A stretch of 64,000 nt of DNA from Acinetobacter piscicola (GTDB taxonomy: Bacteria > Pseudomonadota > Gammaproteobacteria > Pseudomonadales > Moraxellaceae): positions 1,178,001-1,242,000 of the forward strand of contig NZ_CP048659.1 of the NCBI RefSeq assembly GCF_015218165.1, written 5' to 3'. The position numbers were made by a program, and so were the translations under genes. This document shows, piece by piece, positions 54,183 through 61,287 of this stretch. Position 1 is the stretch's first letter; each line of letters begins with the position of its first letter. Under the pieces are notes generated by a model. The model had not been told where the DNA came from, ran no database searches, and saw nothing but the letters and a program-made list of their open reading frames with translations.

Positions 54183-56063
54183 ATGCATTATCCTAAAGTT
54201 TACGATGTCATTGTTATCGGCGGCGGTCACGCAGGTACGGAAGCAGCACTTGCTGCGGCACGTATGGGTCGACAGACTTTACTCCTTACTCATAACATTG
54301 AGACTTTAGGACAGATGAGCTGTAACCCAGCCATTGGTGGTATTGGTAAATCTCACCTTGTACGTGAAATTGATGCCTTGGGTGGTGCAATGGCATTGGC
54401 TGCCGATAAAGGCGGTATTCAATTCCGTATTTTAAATTCACGTAAAGGTGCAGCAGTACGTGCGACACGTGCGCAAGCTGACCGTATCCGTTATAAAGCT
54501 GCAATTCGTCATACTTTAGAAAACCAAGCAAATTTGGACATTTTCCAACAAGCAGCGGATGATTTAATTGTTGAAGGCGATACAGTAAAAGGTGTAGTGA
54601 CACAAATGGGAATTCGCTTTGATGCGAAAACGGTTGTGTTGACCACAGGCACATTCTTAGGTGGTGTGATTCACGTGGGGTTAAATAATGCTTCAGGTGG
54701 TCGTGCGGGTGATCCTCCTTCAATTTCATTGGCGGCTCGTTTACGAGAATTAAAGCTACCTGTAGGTCGTCTAAAGACAGGTACACCACCACGTATTGAT
54801 GCACGTTCAGTTGATTTTTCTGTGATGACACCACAACCAGGCGATTTCCCATCGCCAACCATGTCATTCATGGGGGATGTATCGATGCATCCTGAGCAAG
54901 TCAATTGCTATATTACCCATACCAATGAACGTACGCATGACATTATTCGTGGTGGTCTAGATCGTTCACCAATGTATACAGGTGTGATTGAAGGTGTTGG
55001 GCCTCGTTATTGCCCATCCATTGAAGATAAAATCAATAAATTTGCAGATAAAAACTCGCATCAAGTGTTCTTAGAGCCTGAAGGTTTGGATACACACGAA
55101 TTATATCCAAATGGTATTTCTACATCACTTCCTTTCGATGTTCAGTTTGAATTGGTTCGTTCGATTCGTGGTATGGAAAATGCACACATTCTTCGTCCGG
55201 GTTATGCGATTGAATATGATTATTTCAATCCACAAGCGTTGAAATTCTCTTTAGAAACCAAAGCCATTAATAACTTGTATTTCGCAGGTCAAATTAACGG
55301 GACTACAGGTTATGAAGAAGCAGGTGCGCAAGGTCTATTGGCAGGTTTAAATGCTGCGCGTCGTGCATGGGATCAGGAACAATGGACACCGAAACGTGAT
55401 GAAGCGTATATGGGTGTGCTTGTGGATGACTTGATTACCTTGGGTACCAAAGAACCGTACCGTATGTTTACCTCACGTGCCGAATATCGTCTGATGTTGC
55501 GTGAAGACAATGCCGATCAGCGTTTAACTCCAATTGGCCGTGAAATGGGCTTGGTGGATGATGCGCGTTGGGCAAACTATTGTGAAAAAATGGAAGCTGT
55601 AGAAAAAGAAACGGGTCGTTTACAGCATCTTTGGGCTGCGCCAAACAATCCTTTGGGTAAAAAATTCGTTGATTTGACAGGGGATGATCTGTCTAAAGAA
55701 ACCAATGCGATTGATTTACTCAAACGTCCAAATATCAATTTCTCACAAATTGCTGAAATCACGGGTTCAGAAGTGACTGCATTTGTCGGTGAGCAAATTG
55801 AAATTGCGGTGAAATATGCCGGTTATATCAACCGTCAGCAAGAAGATGTTGCGCAAATGAAGCGTTTAGAAGATACGCGTATTCCTGCTGATTTTGATTA
55901 TGATGTAGTTTCTGGTCTTTCTCGTGAAATTACCTTGAAGTTGAAAGATGTACGTCCTGAAACTTTAGCTCAAGCAAGTCGTATTCCAGGTGTAACACCT
56001 GCGGCAGTTCAGTTGGTGATGATTACGATTCGTAAAAATAATGCGGCGAAAAAGTCTGCATAA
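54183..56063 (+). CDS. mnmG: tRNA uridine-5-carboxymethylaminomethyl modification enzyme MnmG (GidA)
   Basis: FAD-dependent partner of MnmE that installs the cmnm5 group on wobble uridine 34. 626 residues, matching the family length. Rossmann motif is [22 protein letters not shown]. Further signatures are [37 protein letters not shown] and [20 protein letters not shown]. The C-terminal helical domain ends ARIPGVTP-like ([18 protein letters not shown]). Monocistronic, with a terminator 15 nt downstream. Confidence 0.97.
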   Translation: MHYPKVYDVIVIGGGHAGTEAALAAARMGRQTLLLTHNIETLGQMSCNPAIGGIGKSHLVREIDALGGAMALAADKGGIQFRILNSRKGAAVRATRAQADRIRYKAAIRHTLENQANLDIFQQAADDLIVEGDTVKGVVTQMGIRFDAKTVVLTTGTFLGGVIHVGLNNASGGRAGDPPSISLAARLRELKLPVGRLKTGTPPRIDARSVDFSVMTPQPGDFPSPTMSFMGDVSMHPEQVNCYITHTNERTHDIIRGGLDRSPMYTGVIEGVGPRYCPSIEDKINKFADKNSHQVFLEPEGLDTHELYPNGISTSLPFDVQFELVRSIRGMENAHILRPGYAIEYDYFNPQALKFSLETKAINNLYFAGQINGTTGYEEAGAQGLLAGLNAARRAWDQEQWTPKRDEAYMGVLVDDLITLGTKEPYRMFTSRAEYRLMLREDNADQRLTPIGREMGLVDDARWANYCEKMEAVEKETGRLQHLWAAPNNPLGKKFVDLTGDDLSKETNAIDLLKRPNINFSQIAEITGSEVTAFVGEQIEIAVKYAGYINRQQEDVAQMKRLEDTRIPADFDYDVVSGLSREITLKLKDVRPETLAQASRIPGVTPAAVQLVMITIRKNNAAKKSA

Positions 56064-56078
56064 TTTTTCAGCTGAAAG

Positions 56079-56103
56079 AAAAACCCGCTAGATGCGGGTT
56101 TTT
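56079..56103. terminator. Terminator after mnmG
   Basis: AAAAACCCGC (56079-56088) pairs with GCGGGTTTTT (56094-56103), loop TAGAT, followed by more T. It also lies downstream of the converging gene that ends at 56155. Confidence 0.88.
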
Positions 56104-56154
56104 TTATACTTACAGTTGCTAAACTTAATTTTTATCCAGTATTGCATCATGGGG

Positions 56155-56742
56155 CTATTTTGAAATCAGTAAATAGCCCAATAGATCTAATTCAAAAGTT
56201 TGTTCAATGTTTAAATACTCTTTGAAATCAATATTGATATCTTTTTGATAAGATTGAATAAATATCTCTCTTTTAGACTCAGGAAGATAATAGATTAAAG
56301 ATAATAACGTGATGATTTCAAAATGGAGGTGTTTGGGTAAAAAGAATAGCGGAATTACATGATGTTGATGTGTTGATTTCTGATCAAGGTGCAAGATGAC
56401 CGTTGCTTGGAAGAAATTAAGATTTTCTACACTGATATTGGTTTGTTCAATATCTTCAAGCACAATATTGAAAGACTTAAATAATGTTTGAATTTCAAGT
56501 CGTTGCTTAGAAATTCTTAAAAAAGGCTTTCCAAAGCGGATGAGAAATACAAAATAATAGAGTGAGATGAGAATGAATAAAAGACTGATGAATGCACAGC
56601 CAAATGCGAGTAGGGGGTGATGTAACTGAAATTCAAGATTTAAAAAATAAAATAGACAGGCAAAAACATAAGTGATAATAAAACTGAAAATGATAAGACT
56701 TAGGCGAGAACTGAATTTTAATGTAGGGGATGTAGACATCAT
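56155..56742 (-). CDS. Two-TM membrane protein with PH-like domain, copy A
   Basis: 195-residue protein with TM segments at about 14-34 and 43-68, then a cytoplasmic part beginning GKPFLRISKQRLEIQTLFKSFNIVLEDIEQTNI. This strand pattern resembles bacterial PH-like (STM3941/YdbT-like) domains. Function unknown. It shares layout and the GxPxLxI motif with its upstream neighbour, so the pair may be an old duplication. No ribosome site is obvious before ATG 56742 or 56739. Confidence 0.6.
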   Translation of the reverse strand: MMSTSPTLKFSSRLSLIIFSFIITYVFACLFYFLNLEFQLHHPLLAFGCAFISLLFILISLYYFVFLIRFGKPFLRISKQRLEIQTLFKSFNIVLEDIEQTNISVENLNFFQATVILHLDQKSTHQHHVIPLFFLPKHLHFEIITLLSLIYYLPESKREIFIQSYQKDINIDFKEYLNIEQTFELDLLGYLLISK

Positions 56743-56788
56743 GATTATTTTTGACTCAGCTTTTATAAAATAAGATTTTAATCAAGAT

Positions 56789-57463
56789 TTAAATCTTATT
56801 TTGCCGTTGTTCTGCATCATGTTGAAATGCCAAACGAATGTTGTTACCAATTAAAATCACATTATTTTCTAAATAATATTGCCGCTCTTTTTCAGTGAAA
56901 TATTGAGTGAGTTCAGGCTTGATCCCTAAATTCCATTGTTGAATGAGTTCATTACGTTGTTGGATATTCATGCGTTTGAATAAAGTAATCCATGTGGCAA
57001 AATCAAGATCGATGAAGTGATAACATTCTGGGAAAATACGAATACGTAAAACTTCTTTATAATCACCATAGCCCGTTTTTTGCTGTTTTTGAACATTCCA
57101 AGCATTTAATTGTAAGTCACACATCGTATTGCCATAAACGGAATGTATTTTTAAATCTGAAGTTTCAATATCAATAAATTTCACATATTCCGATTTTTTC
57201 CAAATACCCTCGTGAAACAGACCCTCTGCTGTAATTTTTAAATGTGGATGCCCAATTTTAAATAAGCGATAGGTTGCAAAACTACACAGATAAATAAGAT
57301 AGCCAAAAAATAGTGCAAGTGCTGTATAAATAATACTGTGATGTGCAATTGCATTAACCATCATTATCAATGTTGCAAGGATAAAAATTAAAAGCAGGAT
57401 GGGAAGTGTAAATTTATGGCGTTTATTTTGCTTAAAATAAAAAATATGAGAATTTTCAGACAT
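56789..57463 (-). CDS. Two-TM membrane protein with PH-like domain, copy B
   Basis: 224-residue protein with TM segments at about 18-38 and 45-67. A cytoplasmic part follows: GHPHLKITAEGLFHEGIWKK, KFIDIETSDLKIHSV, and a C-terminal helical tail rich in Gln and Tyr (TEKERQYYLENNVI). The fold resembles bacterial PH-like domains. No function known. It lies 46 nt upstream of copy A, same strand, probably one transcript. Confidence 0.6.
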   Translation of the reverse strand: MSENSHIFYFKQNKRHKFTLPILLLIFILATLIMMVNAIAHHSIIYTALALFFGYLIYLCSFATYRLFKIGHPHLKITAEGLFHEGIWKKSEYVKFIDIETSDLKIHSVYGNTMCDLQLNAWNVQKQQKTGYGDYKEVLRIRIFPECYHFIDLDFATWITLFKRMNIQQRNELIQQWNLGIKPELTQYFTEKERQYYLENNVILIGNNIRLAFQHDAEQRQNKI

Positions 57464-57507
57464 ATTTGATTGAATAAAATATTGTATTGAGTCTGAATCG
57501 TAAAATA

Positions 57508-57539
57508 AAAAAGCCCATGTCGCAATGCATGGGCTTTTT
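57508..57539 (-). terminator. Terminator of the tRNA-Asn operon
   Basis: AAAAAGCCCATG (57508-57519) pairs with CATGGGCTTTTT (57528-57539), 8-nt loop. It lies 7 nt beyond the CCA end of the distal tRNA-Asn and is flanked by A- and T-rich runs on both strands. Confidence 0.85.
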
Positions 57540-57546
57540 AAAATCT

Positions 57547-57622
57547 TGGCTCTTCCACCTGGGCTCGAACCAGGGACCTGCGGATTAACAGTCCGTCGCT
57601 CTACCGACTGAGCTATGGAAGA
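57547..57622 (-). tRNA. tRNA-Asn (anticodon GTT), distal copy
   Basis: 76 nt with encoded CCA. Acceptor stem TCTTCCA/TGGAAGA, anticodon loop CTGTTAA (anticodon GTT), T arm with TTCGAGC, discriminator G. The body is identical to the proximal copy; only acceptor-stem pairs differ. Confidence 0.97.
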
Positions 57623-57627
57623 ATAGA

Positions 57628-57703
57628 TGGCTCTCCAACCTGGGCTCGAACCAGGGACCTGCGGATTAACAGTCCGTCGCTCTACCGACTGAGCTATTGG
57701 AGA
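57628..57703 (-). tRNA. tRNA-Asn (anticodon GTT), proximal copy
   Basis: 76 nt with encoded CCA. Acceptor stem TCTCCAA/TTGGAGA, anticodon GTT, body identical to the distal copy 5 nt away. Transcribed first from the promoter at 57715-57743, with a leader of only a few nucleotides. Confidence 0.97.
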
Positions 57704-57714
57704 ATCTGATGCGC

Positions 57715-57743
57715 ATTTTAGGGATGAAATAGCAACTCGTCAA
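57715..57743 (-). promoter_or_regulatory. Promoter of the tRNA-Asn pair
   Basis: On the minus strand TTGACG (57743-57738) and TAAAAT (57720-57715) are 17 nt apart, each 5 of 6 to consensus. A GCGC discriminator follows, as in growth-rate-controlled stable-RNA promoters. Predicted initiation is near 57708. Confidence 0.8.
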
Positions 57744-57888
57744 CAAGAGAATACACAGAAATGAATCGTTTGCTTTATAAATATGCATTTTGAACAAAAA
57801 AATGCTTATCATGCTATTTTTTAAGCAGAAAAAAATATTTTATCTGCTTTTGATGTATGGCTTTTCAGTATATTTCCATCAATGCCGA

Positions 57889-58872
57889 TTACAAAATGCA
57901 CTGCCTTGCTATTTCTTGTTGAAGTGTTTGACTGATGTCGAGTTGCTGCCACTTACAATTTTGAGTCACGAGCCACTCAAAATCTGCCTGTTGTGGGTTA
58001 ACTTCAATAGGTACAAGATTTTGAATAATATTTTGAATTTTATAACATGCTTTCACATGTACATGTGTTGAGCAATTAAAACGAACAATCTGATAGTCTT
58101 TTAACAGTTGCCATACTTCACTAAAATCCTCTAAATCTCTTAAATGATTTTGTGCCTGAACAATAGCTGCTTTTAATGCAGCTAAACTTTGAGGATGTTG
58201 TTCAGCCCAAGCTGCAGTGACGGCCAATACTTTGTCTGCAACACTTGGAATAATCTCTTGGCTACTGGTAATAATTTGACTATAGCCTTCTAATTCAGCT
58301 TGAGTATTCCACGGTTCCCCAACACAAAAACCATCAATCATTTGTTTAGAGATAGCTTCAACCATATACGGTGGTGGTAGGGTACAAAAAGGATATTGTG
58401 CTGCGACCTCATAATCTACCAGTGCTAACCATTCTCGTAAACTATAGTGATGGATCGAATGTTTAAAAACATGTGCCAGTTGTAAGGTTTGTCCATTTTT
58501 AAATGCATCGACGACTTTTGTCGCAGTTTGCTCGACACAATCATGTAAGCCAATATTCAGTTCATGGCATAACTGCTGACTTAAACTGATAAACGCTTTA
58601 TTGGTACTGAGTACCAAAGGTGTTTGTAGCGGAATGCCAAGTTGATCATCACCCAATGCTGCGGCAGGTAGCATCGCGGATAAACAGTGCGCCGCATCTA
58701 AAAAACCAAAAGCTAAGCGATCACGTAAACTTGCCCATGATGCTTCTTTGACTAAGCTTACGTTTAAGCCTTGTTCAATAAAGTAGCCTTGATGTTGTGC
58801 CCATAACAGTGCAATACAGTCCAAAAGTGGTACATAACCCAGTTGAATCTCTGTTTGTTCTAATGCTTTCAT
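57889..58872 (-). CDS. nasS: Nitrate sensor NasS (NrtA/CmpA-like, cytoplasmic)
   Basis: 327-residue protein of the NrtA/CmpA substrate-binding family. It starts directly with IQLGYVPLLDCIALLWAQHQGYF and has no signal peptide, unlike transporter-binding proteins. DAAHCLSAMLPAAALG and MIDGFCVGEPWNTQAEL are family motifs around the nitrate site. NasS holds NasT inactive until nitrate binds. The start overlaps the nasT stop by 4 nt (ATGA), so expression of sensor and antiterminator is coupled. Confidence 0.9.
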   Translation of the reverse strand: MKALEQTEIQLGYVPLLDCIALLWAQHQGYFIEQGLNVSLVKEASWASLRDRLAFGFLDAAHCLSAMLPAAALGDDQLGIPLQTPLVLSTNKAFISLSQQLCHELNIGLHDCVEQTATKVVDAFKNGQTLQLAHVFKHSIHHYSLREWLALVDYEVAAQYPFCTLPPPYMVEAISKQMIDGFCVGEPWNTQAELEGYSQIITSSQEIIPSVADKVLAVTAAWAEQHPQSLAALKAAIVQAQNHLRDLEDFSEVWQLLKDYQIVRFNCSTHVHVKACYKIQNIIQNLVPIEVNPQQADFEWLVTQNCKWQQLDISQTLQQEIARQCIL

Positions 58873-59462
58873 AATTCATCCTTTGTATGTCCTTGGAGCA
58901 GTGCTTGTGCATCAATGAGCCTACGTGCCATTTCACCGATGGTCATACGATGACTCATCGCATTTTTACGCAGTAATGCAAATGCATTTTCTTCATTGAT
59001 TTGGTGTAAATTCATAAGCAAGACCTTGGCTTTGTCGATGTCTTTACGGTCTGCTAATTTAGTTTTAGTTTCTTTTAAGTCATTGGTTAACTTTTTATGC
59101 TTTTTATATTGTTCAATTGCTATTTGTAAAATACTGTCTAATTTCGCAGGTTGTATTCCATCTACGATATAAGCAGTAATTCCAGCTTCAATCGCACTTT
59201 TGATGGTTTCTTTATGCCCATTTTTAGTGAAAAGCACAGTGGGTAAGTCAAATTGACTAACGCAGCTTTCAATAATATCCCGATGTGGATGATCCATGTC
59301 CAAAAGAATGACATCGGCATGAATTTGTTGTAGATAAAAGAGATCGAGTTGATCGGTCATGAGGCATGCAACGACCTCAAACTGATGTTCGATAAGGGTT
59401 TTTTTGACAAATTCTGCTCGATCAGAATCATCATCAATCAAAGCAATTTTAAGTTTTGACAT
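58869..59462 (-). CDS. nasT: ANTAR-domain transcription antiterminator NasT
   Basis: 197-residue protein. The receiver-like domain at about 1-120 starts LKIALIDDDSDRAEFVKKTL, with VILLDMDHPHRD at the phospho-site position and VLFTKNGHKETIKSAIEAG. A coiled linker follows, and the C-terminal ANTAR RNA-binding domain at about 135-197 has KVLLMNLHQINEENAFALLR and GEMARRLIDAQALL. It prevents termination in leaders of nitrate genes by binding paired hexaloop hairpins. It is first in the nasTS pair and divergent from the nitrate transporter gene. Confidence 0.92.
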   Translation of the reverse strand: MSKLKIALIDDDSDRAEFVKKTLIEHQFEVVACLMTDQLDLFYLQQIHADVILLDMDHPHRDIIESCVSQFDLPTVLFTKNGHKETIKSAIEAGITAYIVDGIQPAKLDSILQIAIEQYKKHKKLTNDLKETKTKLADRKDIDKAKVLLMNLHQINEENAFALLRKNAMSHRMTIGEMARRLIDAQALLQGHTKDEL

Positions 59463-59741
59463 GCGTATCAGGAAGCCTGAAAGTTATTATTTAATAAGCA
59501 ATTTCTATACCAAAAAGAGCATATATTGCTTGAATTGGTTTTAACTTTGCAATAAATGCACTTTAATGATGCAAATTGCGCTGATTCATTGCATAGTAAA
59601 GCATAACAAAATTGCTCAACCATGAATCGAAAATATACTTATTTGTGGATTAGAATTATATTTTAAAAAATAAATTCATTTAAAAATAATAATATATGTT
59701 CTAACTTGAAAAGTTGGCACACCAGTTGCATAATCCTAACT
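59463..59741. other. Divergent regulatory region between nasT and the nitrate transporter
   Basis: About 280 bp, strongly AT-rich up to about 59700. It holds the nasT promoter and the promoter of the transporter-nirBD transcript. Neither could be assigned with confidence. TTGGCAC followed 6 nt later by TTGCAT (59714-59731) is compatible with a sigma-54 -24/-12 element (TGGCAC-N5-TTGCA), as expected for nitrogen-controlled nitrate genes. It lies just upstream of the leader hairpins. Confidence 0.5.
59714..59730 (+). promoter_or_regulatory. Candidate sigma-54 promoter of the nitrate/nitrite genes
   Basis: TTGGCACACCAGTTGCA (59714-59730) fits the RpoN consensus TGGCACN5TTGCW almost exactly, with GG and GC dinucleotides at the -24/-12 spacing. 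Initiation would be near 59742, the first bases of hairpin P1, so the whole ANTAR leader would be transcribed. Matching NtrC sites were not found by eye. Confidence 0.7.
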
Positions 59742-59830
59742 GAGTCAAAGAAGACTCGATGAAAAATTTGTAAGACGGCCAACGACGTCCGCTCTGATCG
59801 CATCTGAAGTGCAATAGTTGCACAGCAGAT
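59742..59830 (+). promoter_or_regulatory. NasT (ANTAR) antiterminator leader with hexaloop hairpins
   Basis: P1 is a perfect 5-bp hairpin GAGTC-AAAGAA-GACTC (59742-59757) with a hexaloop having A at 1 and G at 4, the ANTAR recognition pattern. A candidate P2, CGGCC-AACGAC-GTCCG (59776-59791), has a hexaloop with the same A1/G4 and one mismatch in the stem. A third, longer hairpin (59802-59830: ATCTG/CAGAT outside, GTGCA/TGCAC inside) follows. No long T-run is present, so the terminator itself is unclear. Confidence 0.65.
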
Positions 59831-59864
59831 AAACCTATACGTTCAGTTCTGGAAGGGGATGGTT

Positions 59865-61250
59865 ATGTCTTCAAATATAAATTTGGATGCTAAAAAAGCA
59901 ACAAAAATCAATCTTTTTAGTTTTAGCAGCGCAGCGATGAGAGCCTTCCACATGAGTTGGCTCGCATTTTTTGTCTGTTTCTTTGCATGGTTTGCTTGTG
60001 CACCTTTAATGCCAGTCATTGCTGGTGAATTTCATCTGACTAAAGATCAAATTGCCAATATTAATATTGCAGCAGTTGCAATCACAATCGTGGTTCGTCT
60101 TATCGTTGGGCCATTGTGTGATAAATACGGCCCACGCAAAACCTATACCGCTTTATTGATTCTCGGCAGTATCCCAGTATTTGGTGTGGCATCTGCGAAT
60201 AGTTATGAATCATTCTTATTCTTCCGCTTATTGATTGGTGCGATCGGCGCGAGTTTTGTCATCACCCAATATCACACCAGTATCATGTTTGCACCAAATG
60301 TCGTAGGTACAGCCAATGCAACGACTGCAGGTTGGGGAAATGCGGGTGGTGGTGCAACTCAAGCGCTTATGCCGTTATTACTTTCTGCTTTAGTGATGTT
60401 TGGGATTGAAAAAGCTTTAGGTTGGAGAATTGCACTGATTGTTCCAGGTGTGATGATGTTAATCGTCGGTGCGATGTATTGGACATTTACCCAAGACTGT
60501 CCACAAGGTGATTTTAAAGCATTACGTGCCGAAGGCGTTCAAGTAGGAAGTGACAAAAAAGGTGGTATCGCAATTTTAATGCATGCCGCAAAAAACTACC
60601 GCGTTTGGATTTTATTTGGTGCATATGCGGCATGTTTCGGCATCGAAATTTTCATCCATAACATCATTGCGATGTACTACGTAGACCATTTCAACTTTGG
60701 TTTAAAAGAAGCGGGCATGGCAGCAGGGATCTTCGGTTTATTGGCATTGTTTGCTCGTGCATTGGGTGGAATTGTTTCAGACAAAGTAGCGACTAAAAAA
60801 GGCTTAGATGGTCGTACTAAAGTTCTCTTTGTGATGATTCTCATGGAAGGTTTATTCCTGATCGTCTTCTCACAAATGAATGTCCCAATGTTTGCCATCC
60901 TAGCAATGACGGTATTCGCACTATTCACACACATGGCATGTGGTGCAACTTATGCCCTAGTTCCTTTCATTGACCGTGATGCCTTAGGTGGCGTGGCAGG
61001 GATTATTGGTGCAGGTGGTAACGTTGGTGCAGTCGCAGCAGGTTTTTTACTCAAAGGTATGTTGGATATTCAAATTACACTGATGATTTTGGGTGGATTA
61101 GTAGTCATTGCAGCAAGCTTTGTATTGATGATTCGATTCTCAGTTGAACATAAAGAAAAAGAGCAAAAGTTATTTGAAGAAGCTGTCTTGGAACGCAACC
61201 GTATGGAGCAAGCTTCAGCGGCAACAGTTAAACAAAATAGCGCAGCTTAA
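59865..61250 (+). CDS. Nitrate/nitrite MFS transporter (NarK/NasA family)
   Basis: 461-residue, 12-TM major facilitator of the nitrate:nitrite porter family. SWLAFFVCFFAWFACAPLMP is TM1. IVGPLCDKYGPRKTY is the MFS loop, FVITQYHTSIMFAPNVVGTANATTAGWGNAGGGATQ contains the first nitrate signature, and GVAGIIGAGGNVGAVAAGF the second. ATG 59865 is chosen because GGAAGGGG ends 6 nt upstream; ATG 59859 is too close to it. It heads an assimilatory cluster with nirBD and is under the NasST leader. Confidence 0.93.
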   Translation: MSSNINLDAKKATKINLFSFSSAAMRAFHMSWLAFFVCFFAWFACAPLMPVIAGEFHLTKDQIANINIAAVAITIVVRLIVGPLCDKYGPRKTYTALLILGSIPVFGVASANSYESFLFFRLLIGAIGASFVITQYHTSIMFAPNVVGTANATTAGWGNAGGGATQALMPLLLSALVMFGIEKALGWRIALIVPGVMMLIVGAMYWTFTQDCPQGDFKALRAEGVQVGSDKKGGIAILMHAAKNYRVWILFGAYAACFGIEIFIHNIIAMYYVDHFNFGLKEAGMAAGIFGLLALFARALGGIVSDKVATKKGLDGRTKVLFVMILMEGLFLIVFSQMNVPMFAILAMTVFALFTHMACGATYALVPFIDRDALGGVAGIIGAGGNVGAVAAGFLLKGMLDIQITLMILGGLVVIAASFVLMIRFSVEHKEKEQKLFEEAVLERNRMEQASAATVKQNSAA

Positions 61251-61287
61251 AAGCCACGTATAAGCATAAGAATTGAGGAGAATTGAA

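Noticed and set aside
54286..54867. 193-codon open frame on the minus strand
   Set aside because: Wholly inside mnmG, whose protein is unmistakable. The antisense product has biased, meaningless composition (rich in His, Leu, Gln).
57790..58071. 93-codon plus-strand open frame beginning MNKKMLIMLFF
   Set aside because: It overlaps the 3' end of nasS in antisense, has no ribosome site of note, and its hydrophobicity reflects AT-rich sequence.
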